Below are positions 45,636-57,090 of a stretch of DNA of 64,000 nt, in pieces. The notes beneath the pieces were generated by a model. It did no database searches. It had not been told where the DNA came from and saw only the letters and a list, made by a program, of their open reading frames with translations. The DNA comes from Dioszegia crocea (taxonomy: Eukaryota; Basidiomycota; Tremellomycetes; Tremellales; Bulleribasidiaceae), in contig BCKK01000009.1 in assembly GCA_001600615.1 (NCBI GenBank), positions 781,213 through 845,212 on the forward strand, given 5' to 3'. How positions within the stretch are numbered: position 1 is the stretch's first letter; each line of letters starts with the position of its first letter. Both the position numbers and the translations under genes were made by a program.

Positions 45636-46154
45636 GTCTGATCCTATTATCAGCTTTACCGCTGGTTCAGAGTTTCAGACAACATCATCTCGTTCTCTAA
45701 TCTCTTTGTACTCTTTCTTTCGATTGTGCGAGTGGTTGTAGATGTATAACTTATGGACCTTGTACACAGCTGGGGGTCTCGAAACTCCGACCTGGCGTAA
45801 TCAATCAGACACGCCGTGTCGTACCATCAGGCCCTATCCGACGGATTCCGACCACGCCATTCGGGCTCCAGCTCAACTCTCGGCGCACATCTCGTGATGG
45901 ATAGGCAAACATCCAGAGCTTCACAGATGTTGAGACTGCCGACCTGGATAGAAAATGTATGCATAAACAAATAGTGGTGAAGGGATAAGCAACCCAGAAA
46001 TGTAGGTGCTAGCTAGTGATAAAAATAAAACTAGGCTGGAAAAGGCTAGCTAGAATAGGCGAAAGACGTCAACGGAGTCAAGGGAAATTCTCCCCCAGTG
46101 CAGAGAGGAGGATAGTATTGCGACCGTCCCGCACGCCACGAACAGCCTCGATCA
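45636..46154. other. Intergenic region
   Basis: 3' regions of convergent genes. Nothing recognised. Confidence 0.4.
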
Positions 46155-46455
46155 TCACTCGTCAGGATGGGGAAGGTTCGGGTAGTATCCACCCCCGTCG
46201 ATCCGCCGCTGCGATATGACTGCGTCGTACGTGGATCGACTCGTCTGCGCCTGTTCCCAGAGCGCGTGGATCCCAATGGCCACCGCGGTCCCGTCGCCGG
46301 GACGCTCCGTGACATCACCCGTCAACACGATGTAGTTACCCATCATTTTGCGTGATGTTCCAAGCTGCCCCGATACTGTTAGCCGGGGCCCAGGAGTGCT
46401 TGCTCTTCCCAGCCTCCCAAGTACCGAGCGATTGCCAGACGTCATTGTTGGACAT
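46155..46455 (-). CDS. Hypothetical small protein
   Basis: Two exons give 84 residues. ATG at 46455 reads MSNNDVWQSL, then an intron of about 49 nt (GTACTT... to GCTAACAG, with the branch point abutting the acceptor) joins in phase to VSGQLGTSRKMMGNYIVLTG, then DVTERPGDGTAVAIGIHALW and a C-terminus RRIDGGGYYPNLPHPDE. The unspliced first frame would stop soon after, and the second exon lacks a good start of its own, which supports splicing. Not recognised; no signal or membrane segment. Size and hydrophobic pattern suggest a small folded domain. Confidence 0.5.
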
Positions 46456-47325
46456 GATGATGACCTGTGTGTGTTTGTTTGTATTTGTCTAGGGTGATCG
46501 CAAAGAGGAGAAGTGAAGGGGATGAGGAAAAGACCGAGTGGGGGAACTCCCTCTTATATCACACGCCCGTCCTGAATCTTGTCGATCCGCCCGAAGCCTA
46601 CTGCAGGTACCTTCTTTGGATAAGCTCCACAGCATCAGATAGGGGGAAGGTCGATAACGAACGTGGGTAAGAATCAAAGGGAGGAAGTTGCCATGATGCT
46701 GTTCCAACCTTGAAACAAGAACCCCACATTTGGCTTCTCTTCGTCGTCGAAGGCTTACACTTGCCAAGTTGCGATTGCTCCTGATTTCACCAAAGGCTGA
46801 TAGCCCATGTAGCTATCCTCAGCCGCCTCAGGTTTCAGCTCACGAAAGAAGCATGTCAACGCGTTAACTCTGCTTCTCGTACGTGTGGTTGTTTCCTGCT
46901 TCTGTCGAAGGCTAGCTAGCTAGAAACCTGTTCAATATTTCGGGTTCCCTGTCCAAGCTTCGATAGAGAAGCGAGAGTCGCATGAACTCGTGGGAGGTTG
47001 ATAGTCGACCCAGCCTTGATATTTCTCCCAGAGACGAGGATGTAGGTACAAACAGATTTAGCATCTTTAGTTGGCTCAAGCCTCATGGAACGCTCCCGGC
47101 TTCATGCTTTGTGCAGCCGATACAAAGGTGGTGCCTCTGTTTTTCTAGTGACTGCCTCACTGCGCAGAAGACGGTGCCGGGTGGATGTATGGGTAGGAAC
47201 GCATGCCTACAATAGGCGAAGGGTGAGATCTCTGAGAGGGCAGTATAGGGTGATTCATCGTCAGGCATCCGTGACACCATTTCTTTCTTGTCTTGCATCC
47301 GATCGGAGGGTTTGTCACGATGTCG
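46456..47325. other. Intergenic region left of the transposon
   Basis: No gene recognised. GC content and short frames look non-coding. Confidence 0.35.
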
Positions 47326-47333
47326 ACGTAAGT
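47326..47333. repeat. Target-site duplication, left copy
   Basis: GACGTAAG directly left of the 404 bp element, repeated exactly at 47738-47745. Confidence 0.85.
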
Positions 47334-47737
47334 AGGGTAGGGTGACCATCAAGATTTCGGCTGTGACCCCCCTGGTTACGGGTCACTGTGACCGTAACCT
47401 GGTCACGGTCACATTGTGACCCCTTAATTTGCCACCCAGCCAAAATCTCGGACCGCCCGGAACCAGAAATCCAGATAGGTGGCGAGTCTCATAACGGACG
47501 CTTTGAAGCCCTCTGAGCTGCTTGTGCGCCCTCAGTATTAGATACGGACGAGCATGTATGGACTGTAGACGAACTTGAACGCCTCTCAGCTCGAAATTGG
47601 AGCGGGTTTGAGGGAAATTCGGTGGGTGGCGAATCTACGGTCACTGGGTCACAATTCCCGATGCTTGTGACCTGTGTCGATTTGGTCACAGTAACCCGGT
47701 CACTGTGACCTGTGACTTGGGAGGTCACCCTACCCTA
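47334..47737. mobile_element. Non-autonomous DNA transposon (MITE), hAT-like
   Basis: 404 bp element with perfect 15 bp terminal inverted repeats: TAGGGTAGGGTGACC at 47334-47348 and its reverse complement at 47723-47737. It is flanked by an exact 8 bp duplication (GACGTAAG). An 8 bp target duplication and TA(G)GG termini are typical of hAT elements. Both subterminal regions (about 90-100 bp each) are packed with the hexamer GGTCAC or its complement GTGACC, seven copies per side in both orientations, as expected for transposase-binding repeats. The interior also carries a looser inverted similarity (TTTGCCACCCAGCC against ATTCGCCACCCACC). No transposase frame is present, so it must be mobilised in trans. 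It lies between the paired membrane-protein genes. Confidence 0.88.
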
Positions 47738-47745
47738 GACGTAAG
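47738..47745. repeat. Target-site duplication, right copy
   Basis: GACGTAAG, identical to 47326-47333. Confidence 0.85.
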
Positions 47746-48205
47746 GTGAGACACCTCGACACTGGTTAGTCACTGGATGAGTTACGTACGGGTGGTTCCA
47801 CAATCTGCCCAAGGCGATGCCATTGCTGAGAGAGCCCTCGCTGATATATCTTCCCCGCAGTATACATTGCCCCACTATACCCTCTCTCCACCTCCCGTTC
47901 ATCCATTCATGCAATCTTACTCCCCAAACCTAAGCGGCAAGCCTATACCCACCCGCTCCCTATCTGGCCCGTACCGACGTCATCCAACACATTCCTCATC
48001 ACGGCTGTTTCACACTGAATGGGATCCCGTGCCCGGAGTAAAATGATCCCGTGGTTTCGGTTTCACTTTTCCCGCCTTCTTTGCCCCTTTGGGTAATAAA
48101 TGACGTAAATCCCTTTTCCCATGACTGACATCCGCTCACTATAAGACAAAGGCTATAGAGACTGCCCCTTTCCCCTTCTTCCCATCATTATACAAACTGT
48201 CAACC
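47746..48205. other. Intergenic region right of the transposon
   Basis: Leader of the 48206 gene. An 89-codon plus frame from ATG 47777 (MSYVRVVPQSAQGDA) is open, but nothing else supports it as a gene. Confidence 0.3.
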
Positions 48206-49604
48206 ATGAAGATTTCGATCCTTGTATTAGGGGCTATAGGTGAGCTCATGATCTTTTCCGCCAGAATCAGTACGGACTTAAGCTGATATGTAGCCACTTC
48301 CGCTTCGGCAGCTTGGGTACCTCTTCAGCCTAACCGCGAGGTTTCACAATCATCTTCCACTTCTCACCACCACTCTCCCGCCGCCCACAAACACCCTACT
48401 ATCCAGACCGCCCACTTCCCAGCGGCAGCTAAACCATGTCACGGTCACTCACATACCCTTGCCTCGCTCTCTCACTCTATACGAGCATGGATATCTCAGC
48501 TTAACATCCTGACTCCCCACCCCTCCTCCCGACACCCACCCGCCACATCCTCACTCGACCCCGTCGTCCGGATCTACTGGAATGAACCCGTCTTTGCAGA
48601 TAACGACCCTTCATCCCCTCTCACACCCCTCCAAATTTTCACGAAAATTTCCGAAATGGTCCGAGACCCATCTGCCGCCGATGGATATCTCCCTCTGCTC
48701 AAGAGTGGGAATGTTAAGGTTGAGACACGGAGCGGAGGGTTGACGCATACTCGGGTTTACATGCCTGGGTTTGATCGCCAACCTGAGTACATGAGAGATC
48801 CTATGATGGCTGGTCTTTTCTCTTCTCATTCGGGCGAGAAGTATGTCGAGGCGGATGCGGGGGAAGATGAGGAGGCTATCAGGCGGAAGATTGATATAGC
48901 GATCAAGGCGGCAAAGCAAGAGGTCGAATGGAGAGGTGTCCGAACGGCGATTATGGTCAATGGACAGATGGTCCCTTTGCCCCGACCCGAAGAATTGTCA
49001 GCGGAGGAGATTGAAGAGACGAGGGCGAGCTTGGGCGATCGTCATGATGATGGAGTGAGGGCGTACAACTTCAGGGGCGAGGCTAGGGTTGTCGGTCCCG
49101 CACACAACTTCCATGGGAACTCAGAAGTCAGTCAGGGCCGAGGGACGCAGAGGCCCGGAGGTGGATTGAACGGTAAAGCTGGATGGCATCATCGTCAAGC
49201 TCCAACACTCATCGGAAGGTAAGTCTTTGCTATTTGCTCCTCCGGCCATCGCTGACGCTCTCAGATTACATCGGGCAATGCGTAAACTCCGACCCGCCGA
49301 ATGCCTCGCTTTGGCCTTTGTAATGGGAGCGGGACTCGGTTCAATCCTACACATGCTCTTCATGGCTGTCCTCCTCTCTATCCGGACTATACGGTATGGC
49401 CGATTGCGTAAAGAAGAGCGCCGGGCTAAACGGGCTGGGAAATGGGCCAAGAGGAACGGTCGGGGTATAATCAGGCTTGAAGGGGAGGATGCGTTGGGAG
49501 TGTCAGTAGAGAGGGGTTCGGAGGTGGTGGCGGATGTGGAGGCTTTGCCGGGGTATGAGGTGGATGCGGCGCTTGCGAGGAAGTTGGCTCAGGATAAGGC
49601 GTAG
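48206..49604 (+). CDS. Signal-peptide, single-pass membrane protein of unknown family (paralogue 2)
   Basis: Three exons give about 430 residues with the same plan and intron positions as the gene at 44022. Matched pairs include MKISILVLGAIATSASA (signal peptide, intron after GAI), VYWNEP/WVDPVF-type YWNEPVFADNDPSSPLT, GYLPLLKSGNVKVETRSGGL followed by THTRVYMPG, GWHHRQAPTLIGR before intron 2, LHRAMRKLRPAECLALAFVM, the membrane segment MGAGLGSILHMLFMAVLLSI, a basic tail (KEERRAKRAGKWAKRNG) and ALPGYEV near the end. The ectodomain middle has diverged most, while the membrane-proximal segment and helix are nearly unchanged, pointing to selection on the transmembrane region. Function unknown. Confidence 0.75.
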
Positions 49605-49924
49605 GGGACTATCTAATTGCTTTTAGGATCTGTATGTATATTTTCGGTGTTCTCTTTTGGTATTGTGCCCGTTTCCATCCTTGACGATGTAACCATCTAC
49701 CTTCTGCAGGTCTACCCGATATACATTGCCGACTGATGCATGTCGATCAATGTCTATGTAGCTACTGCAGCCACGGGTGGTACTCCCCTTCACCCCCAAC
49801 TCGGCCACCTATCACCCTTTACGCCGTCCACTCCATGGCCTCTTCTCCGTCGCCCTCCCTCCTTGCACTCTGCCCTTTTCCACCGCTAAATGCTTCCCTC
49901 CCCCCCCCCCCCCCCCCCCCCCCC
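49605..49924. other. Convergent 3' region with a poly-C tract
   Basis: Between the 48206 gene and bL35. A run of about 26 C (49900-49925) ends at the bL35 stop codon. Confidence 0.5.
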
Positions 49925-49925
49925 C
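49900..49925. repeat. Poly-C homopolymer (about 26 C)
   Basis: Uninterrupted C tract; on the bL35 mRNA strand this is poly-G directly after the TAG stop. The exact length is prone to sequencing error. Confidence 0.85.
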
Positions 49926-50363
49926 TACGCATACGGCAGTAACTTCTTAAGCATAGTATTTTGCGTCTTTGTAGTATATTTCGTCTTCCCCAGTCTATTT
50001 ATCCTAGACGCCGAGAACAAAGTGTTCAAATGCCGTTTCCCAGCCTGGGCACGTTTAAACTTGAACATCAGCCCCCCAATTACAACCTTAGTCAGGGGCA
50101 AGACATACCAATCCCGATGCTGTTCTGAAGAAACGCTTCTTTGTGCCCGAGTGTGATTTTAGCTTATCTGCTTGTGGTGCAGTGGATGAAAAGAGGCGGA
50201 GTGATGATGGTTCGATTGAAGAGGGAAGAGGGGATATTCTGTGTGGGATTGAGATACAGTTCGATTGGAGAGAAGGCCGAAGGGGCTGTCGAGGGAATTG
50301 AATAGCGGATCGGGGGAGTCGGGATGGGCCTGCGATGGCGTTTTTGACGATTGAGGAGAACAT
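49925..50363 (-). CDS. Mitochondrial large ribosomal subunit protein bL35m
   Basis: Two exons give about 128 residues. MFSSIVKNAIAGPSRLPRSA to about residue 60 is an Arg/Ser/Pro-rich mitochondrial targeting sequence (LRLFSSTAPQ near its end). The mature part KLKSHSGTKKRFFRTASGL|FKRAQAGKRHLNTL has the bL35 pattern K(M/L)K(T/S)HxGxxKRFxxTxxGxxKxxxAGKxHL, and the tail RLGKTKYTTKTQNTMLKKLL followed by PYA ends at TAG 49925-49927. The intron (GTATGT to GGCTGATGTTCAAG) falls right after SGL. Length and motif order fit the family well. Confidence 0.88.
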
Positions 50364-51217
<854 letters not shown>

Positions 51218-51701
51218 GCGTTCTTGGTCTACATCTCTCTTGGTGGACGACTTCTTTTTGGCGGTAGTGGGGGAGGCGCGCTTTCGTTTTTCGCTCTTTA
51301 GTACTATCTTTGATTAGCTCCGATGTATCGTTTGAGCTCTACTTTTGGCTGGCATTCGGTACATTGGCGTGATGCTTCTTCGATCTGGTGTCTCCTTCCC
51401 TCCTGCCTCTCAAAAACACTTATCCAGTCTCCCTTCTATCCTATTCTATCCAGTATTCGTTAAGTGGCCACTGGGCAGTGGGCAGACAACAAGCAAGGCG
51501 CGTCATTGTGGGGCCCCGCATTCGCGACTGGACGCGCCTGAAACCCGATTTCTCCAATTGGAGGTGCGTGGTGTCCTTCTACATACACGTACCTTACCTT
51601 GATATCTTTGGCTACGCTTAGCCAGCTCGCCAGGGGACTGACTACCTTGATTCGGCTCCTCTGTGTTTCGACGAGTCAGTCAGGACGACCGAGGATATAC
51701 A
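51218..51701. other. Intergenic region between H4 and the GATA-type gene
   Basis: 3' region of H4 and promoter of the next gene. Nothing specific recognised. Confidence 0.4.
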
Positions 51702-54700
51702 ATGCCGCCAGCGCCAGGCAAAATTCACACCCTCCCTGGTATGTTCCTGCCGTGACCCTTCTCCTTGCATCAAGGACAGACGAAGGATCATCCACAACTC
51801 CCTGTTCTCGACCTGTCACGTTCAGGCTCAGTCTGGGGAATGACACAACTGACAAATTCAGTCCGAGTATCATATACCGTCGACAACTCTGACCAAGTCT
51901 ATTTCACTGTCCTTCCCGAACGCCAAAAAGTGTATATCCACCCGAAGATCGGACGGGCATCAGGATCAACCACCAGTCCTACTCGGCACTTGAGGAGTAA
52001 TGGGCACGCAGCCAATGGCGGTGTCGGCGAAGGGGATATAGACGGTGTGATGGGGATTGGAAGTTGTGTTTTGAAGGGTGTAGTCTGGGGCGTGTGTTAT
52101 GCGAGGTATGTCAAGCTATCGACTCGGAGTCTAGTACTGAGCCTATAGTCCAGAATGCGTCCCTTCGCCTACGATATACGATTACTCAGTCTACGCATTG
52201 GACCCTTCGACCCACCCCCCAAACCCCCACTCTCTCACTTCTCTCCACAGTCGACCATTCCCCAATCCCAACTCTAGCTCCAATCCCAATTCCACACCCG
52301 CCGTATCGACACAAGACAGATGGGACGGAAAAGGATTCCTCTCTTGGGCGTTATATGAAACCGGGGACGGTACAACATTAATCCGCGGTCGCCTGATCCA
52401 CTCTCCACACGCATTCGAAGGCGTCTCGTGGAATCCTGATGGAGGGTTAGAGGGGCTTTTGGCGGCGGAGGAACAACAGGCGGCCGAAGAGGCCGAAGAG
52501 GCGGAGGGCGGGGCTAGTGGGGGTGGGGGTTGGGGACTGGAGGTTGAATTGAGTTTGAAGAGGGTTGATTTGGGGGGAAGGGCGGTGGGTGATAAGAAGG
52601 AATTTGGGGAGATGATTCAGAGAGGTACGGGGGCGGTTGTGGGTGGGGGTGGGGGTTCTGGACCGGGAGGTGCAGTTGGGGGAAGATCAACACCCGTCTT
52701 ATCTACTTCGACATCAACTTCCGCCCTCCCATCCAGACCCCAGCCTAATGGGAATGGGACACAAGGACCCAGACGGATTGAGCCACGCTTAATACCCCCC
52801 GAACCGAAAATTCCATCATTCGGGAGTCAACCTGGTCAGTCTTTGGTCCGGACTTTGGCTGGGTCGGGCCCTGGAGCCAGGGCTTCATTCGGGAACTCAG
52901 CCACTTTACCTTCATCAGGGTCAGAGGGCAGTACACCACGGGGTGCGTTGCCTTCGGGTAAGCCACAACTTGACATTCCGGTGGATTCAATAAAGGGTAT
53001 CGAATCAAATACGATTGTTTCTGATTCTGCTTCTTCTGGACCTGAAGTTGGATCTCCTCTCCCACCCAGCTCAATACCCATGGAACCTACATCTTCAACC
53101 CCATCCATCCCTCCTGTCGACACAACTCAGGCCGCCCCCGCCCCTGCCCCCGCCCCGTCTACCCAACCTTCTCCTCCATCACATACACGCACGTCCTCAG
53201 GCCCTATAGCACGCTCATCATCTAGAACTCCTACCCGCCCAACAACACATGAGCACGAATTCACACCTCCCCATCCGCCAACTCCCAACTCCGCCCAGCC
53301 CGCTCGGTCTTTACGCGATACCACACCACCCCCCGCCCCCCCTCGCCGCTCACCACCACCCTCAACCCCTGCGCGCCTCCAAGCGATCCTTCGTTCTGAC
53401 GCTAAATTATCCCCTGGACTAGCTAGATCATTAGCCAATAACCCAACTTTACTCCGGTTATTGAAAAGCGTTCCTGCGTCTGCTATCCCACTAGGCAACC
53501 TCAGCCTGAAATCTCCATTCGGCGGTGGCACTCTAGGTTCGGCATCAGGTGTCGATCCCAATAACCCCTTTGGACCACCTCCGCCTCCTCCTGCTTTCCT
53601 CAAATCTTCGCCTGTCCCCTCAGGCTCTGGGTCTGGGTCTGGGGCTAAGAAAGATAATGGGGCGGATGTTAGTAAGCCCTCGCCGGCTGGATCTAGCGCT
53701 TCGATTGCAGGCTCGGTATCAGCGTCGGATTTCAATACGCCCAATTCGACGGCTACAGTCACTGGCCCTAGTCGGTCAGCCAAGGGGAAGGGGAAGGCGG
53801 TGGTCACTGTGCCGAATGGGAGTGCGGGCAAGCCAGCATCGGCGGCGTCGACACCCACAGCGGGCCCTGGTGCGATTGGAGCAGAGAGAAAATGTTATAA
53901 TTGTGGAACGTCAAAATCTACACAATGGAGGAGTAAGAAGGTTAAAGGGTCGGGAGAAACATTGAGCGTTTGTGATGAGTGTGGGTTATACTTTAATCAA
54001 CATAAGAGAATGAGGCCTGTGCCTGGTGGGGCTGGGACGGGGGTTGAGGTCGGGGTCGGGGTTGGAGGTGCAGTTGGGGTTGGGATCGGAGCTGGGAGTA
54101 AAGGTGGAGTCGGCATAGGGAGTAATGGCGTTGGCGTAATGGTGAAGAAGGAGAAAGAGTCGACGCCAATCCCAACGACGACGAAAGCCTCGTTGGGACC
54201 ATCGTCAGTCACGAGCGCGTCTATGAGTCGTATTGGACAATCCTCAATGTCGGCAGGGTCCTCCTCAGCTATACCGTCGGCGTCAGGGACCAAACGGAAA
54301 TTAGACCCACCTATTCCTATTCCGGGTGTCCGATCAAGTCCACGACGCATATCTGGCCGACAAACATCAATATCAACAACTACAACAGTTGATGATCATA
54401 CATCCTCCGTTCCTACCCACAATACTGCCAACGCCAGTGCGCCACCGCCCGAAAGTCCTGCTCGGAAGAAAAGGAAAGGCGTCCCTCCGCCTCCTTCACC
54501 AAGGCGTAATACGAGGGCGGCAGCTAAAGAATTGTCGGACGTTATGGGTGTAGGGACGGAAGGTGGGGCTGAGCTTGGAGTGGGGGTGGGGAGGGGAATA
54601 GGCGTGGGGGTTGGTGTCGGAGTTGGAGTTGGAGTGGGGAATTTAGCATTTTCACCTTCATCGTCATTCTTCCATACTTCGCCAATAGACCGAGTTGGGA

Positions 54701-54948
54701 ATGGGAATGGGGTGGGGGTAGGGACAGGGGCTGGGGTAGGGGTGAGGGTGGAGGGACAAGGTGAAGATGTGGATATTGAGACTTTTTTGGCACAGTTTGC
54801 TCAGGCTGAGCAATCTGGAGCTATAGATGGATTAGGGGGAGAAGGGGTGGATTTGGATAAGTGGTTTAAGGAGGCTGGGATCGATATGGGTGTTGTGGAT
54901 GGGGAGTGGAATTTGGGCGGAGGGGGTGGGAATGGGGGTGGGGCTTGA
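51702..54948 (+). CDS. Large GATA-type zinc-finger protein
   Basis: Three exons give about 1055 residues. The start MPPAPGKIHTLPG at 51702 joins through a 36 nt intron to GQTKDHPQLPVLDLSRSG, a long exon with VSYTVDNSDQVYFTVLPERQ, then an intron (GTATGT...TATAG) into SPECVPSPTIYDYSVYALDP and FLSWALYETGDGTTLIRGRL. This N-terminal ~250 residue part looks folded. A very long Pro/Ser/Gly-rich region follows, then one zinc finger: CYNCGTSKSTQWR...CDECGLYFNQHKRMRP. The four cysteines and the NCGTxxTxxWR and CGLYxxxHxxxRP signatures are those of GATA fingers, but the loop between cysteine pairs has 22 residues instead of the usual 17-18. A basic ARKKRKG signal and Gly/Val repeat tracts come after it. 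Probable nuclear DNA-binding regulator. Confidence 0.8.
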
Positions 54949-55157
54949 AGAGGGCGTTGGAAACTATAGCTAGAGGGGACCGATGTTCAAGTACTCAACC
55001 ATAAGTTTCAGTCAGCTTTGCTTGATTAGTTTGTAGCATAAGTAAGACATTTGAATTGGGTAAGAAAAGATCCATCCAACCATGCCCAACGAGACCACCA
55101 ATACTGCACATGGCAATCGCCCTCCGCACTCTACGCCAACAGGGTCACATTGCCCAT

Positions 55158-56870
55158 CTATGAGAACCGCTTGTATGCGTGCTTCTCGTATTCCTTCATC
55201 CGTGCGACCTTCTGCTTGCGGCTGAATGGTCAGCAAAGGCCCCAATAAGAGCAGAGGGGCCAGGGAGGACAGAGAGGACAGAGAGGACAAAGATGAATAA
55301 GGACGGAACGTACGCTTGAGGCAGACGAGGCTCAACAAGACCTTTACGCTGTAAAGCCAAGAATTGATCTTTGAATTGATTTCCTTCAGGCTGGAACATC
55401 AGCAGATGATACCATAATCCTTTAGATGCCAAACTCACCTTAACCTGCCTAAGCGTCTCGGCCAAATCTTCACCTAGCTGAACAGCCACATCACCCATTT
55501 TAACCGTATATTTCCCCACCTTCTCACCACCGACCATAACGCCCAACGCCTCTTTATCCCTCTTCATCTCTCTCCTCAATTTAGCTCCAGCCTCATGTTT
55601 CGCCACACGCTCCTGTTCCGCCTTCTTAAACATCGAAAGCGCTCCAATTGATTTCGCAAGCTTTGAAGCCTGTTTTGCCAATTTTTCAGCTTCGGCAAGG
55701 TCTCTTAGCCTAATAGCTTTATTCCGCTGAGCTTGAGTTTTCCTCTGGGTCTGTTTCTTCTTTTCCAACTCTTCCTCATCTTCTCCTTCCCCAACTTCAT
55801 CTTCACCTCCTCCAATATCCATTCCTTCGGCATAAACACCCGTCCTCTCTTTCCCTTTCCTATTCTCAACCACCAACCCTCTCTGCTTAATCCGTTCAGC
55901 GTCCACTGCCTCCTGCGCCAACTTGCCCCGCTCTTCCTCCACTGCCCGATCAATCAACGCCTTATGACTCTCAAGCGTCGGATTGTAACTTGTTCCAGCT
56001 TCAGGCAAGTCTACAGTCCGACCATCCACTATGGCCCCGTGTAGATGTTCGCGGCGACGCTGCATCGTCACAGGGAATTTAGGCTGAGGGGGAGCAACAA
56101 CGTCCTCGCCAAATCCACCAGGGAGGGAGACCACGGGGTCGGTAGTCCACGCATCGGCAGCGGCGATGGTGTGCACGATGGGGACTTGTGAGGCTGCTTG
56201 GCCCTCTGGTCGGTGCTCGCGCAGGGCGATCCGTCGAAGTCGGGCCTTTTCTTGAGGTCGGACTTTGGGTGCAGAGGGGGCAAAGGTGTTTCGGGCGGAA
56301 AGGGATGGGACGGCACTGCGTTCGGAGAGGATAGCGAGGGATCGGAGGGGTTTCTTAGGTCGGTTCTTACGTAGATTCTCCGCCACTGGAAGTCAGCTCG
56401 TGGTGCGCTTCATGTAAAGGATGGACGTACTGGCAGCATCTCCAGTAACGTCCACAGTGAACAAAGCTCCATTACTCCGTTCTGAGATCTTCCCACTGGC
56501 AAGTTAGCATCTTCATTCTCCACTATCTGGAATTGACCCACCCAGTAACCCTCTCCTCTTCCCGAGCCTCTTCAAGCGCACCCTCCACATCCCTTATATC
56601 GATATTCTTCCTCCACGCCTTCTTCCCCTTCCGACTAGTCTGACCAATCGTAGCTGGCGCTCCAACGTCCAGAACCACAGCAGCCTTCCCAGCGACTTTG
56701 GATGGCAGAGCCGAGGGGTCGACTTTGGATTTCGAAGAAGATGAAGAGGACGGGAGATCAGGCTTGGGTTTACCCCTGATTTTGAGCTGGTAAGCTGATT
56801 GAGAACCCGCAGGTCGGTCGTATGGCTTCGAGGGTGCCGATTTGGCAGATGAGGGGCCTGCTCTAGCCAT
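55158..56870 (-). CDS. NOP53: Ribosome biogenesis protein NOP53 (GLTSCR2 family)
   Basis: Five exons give about 490 residues. MARAGPSSAKSAPSKPYDRP and a GKKAWRKNIDIRDVEGALEE motif open the protein, as in Nop53. Then ERSNGALFTVDVTGDAA, RPKKPLRSLAILSERSAVPS, RLRRIALREHR, acidic EDEVGEGEDEEELEKKKQTQ followed by RKTQAQRNKAIR, and the conserved end EGNQFKDQFLALQRKGLVEP, KQKVARMKEYEKHAYKRFS. The KTQAQRNK and SLAxLSERS-type motifs are characteristic. Nop53 recruits Mtr4 and the exosome to pre-60S particles for 7S pre-rRNA processing in the nucleolus. Introns carry CTGACCATTCAG-type acceptors. Call firm. Confidence 0.88.
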
Positions 56871-57090
56871 TGTAACGGATGTAGTGAGGGGGTAGATGTA
56901 TAGCTAAAGCAAAGAGGCGATAGATGGTTGTAGGTGGATTTGAAAATTCTCTTCTGGATCAACTTTTGGCTATTACGTAAGACTCTGTCAAGCTGAAATG
57001 TTAATCAGCCAAAAGTCCGATTTGACCCATACCTTCTGTCGCATCTATCCTTCTATTTCGACCACAGCTATCGCACCAGTGTGATAAGCA

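Noticed and set aside
47489..47728. Frame inside the MITE as a possible transposase
   Set aside because: It is made of the GGTCAC repeats and lacks any transposase motif.
47777..48046. 89-codon frame beside the transposon
   Set aside because: It has an ATG but no homology, intron or regulatory support; left as part of the intergenic entry.
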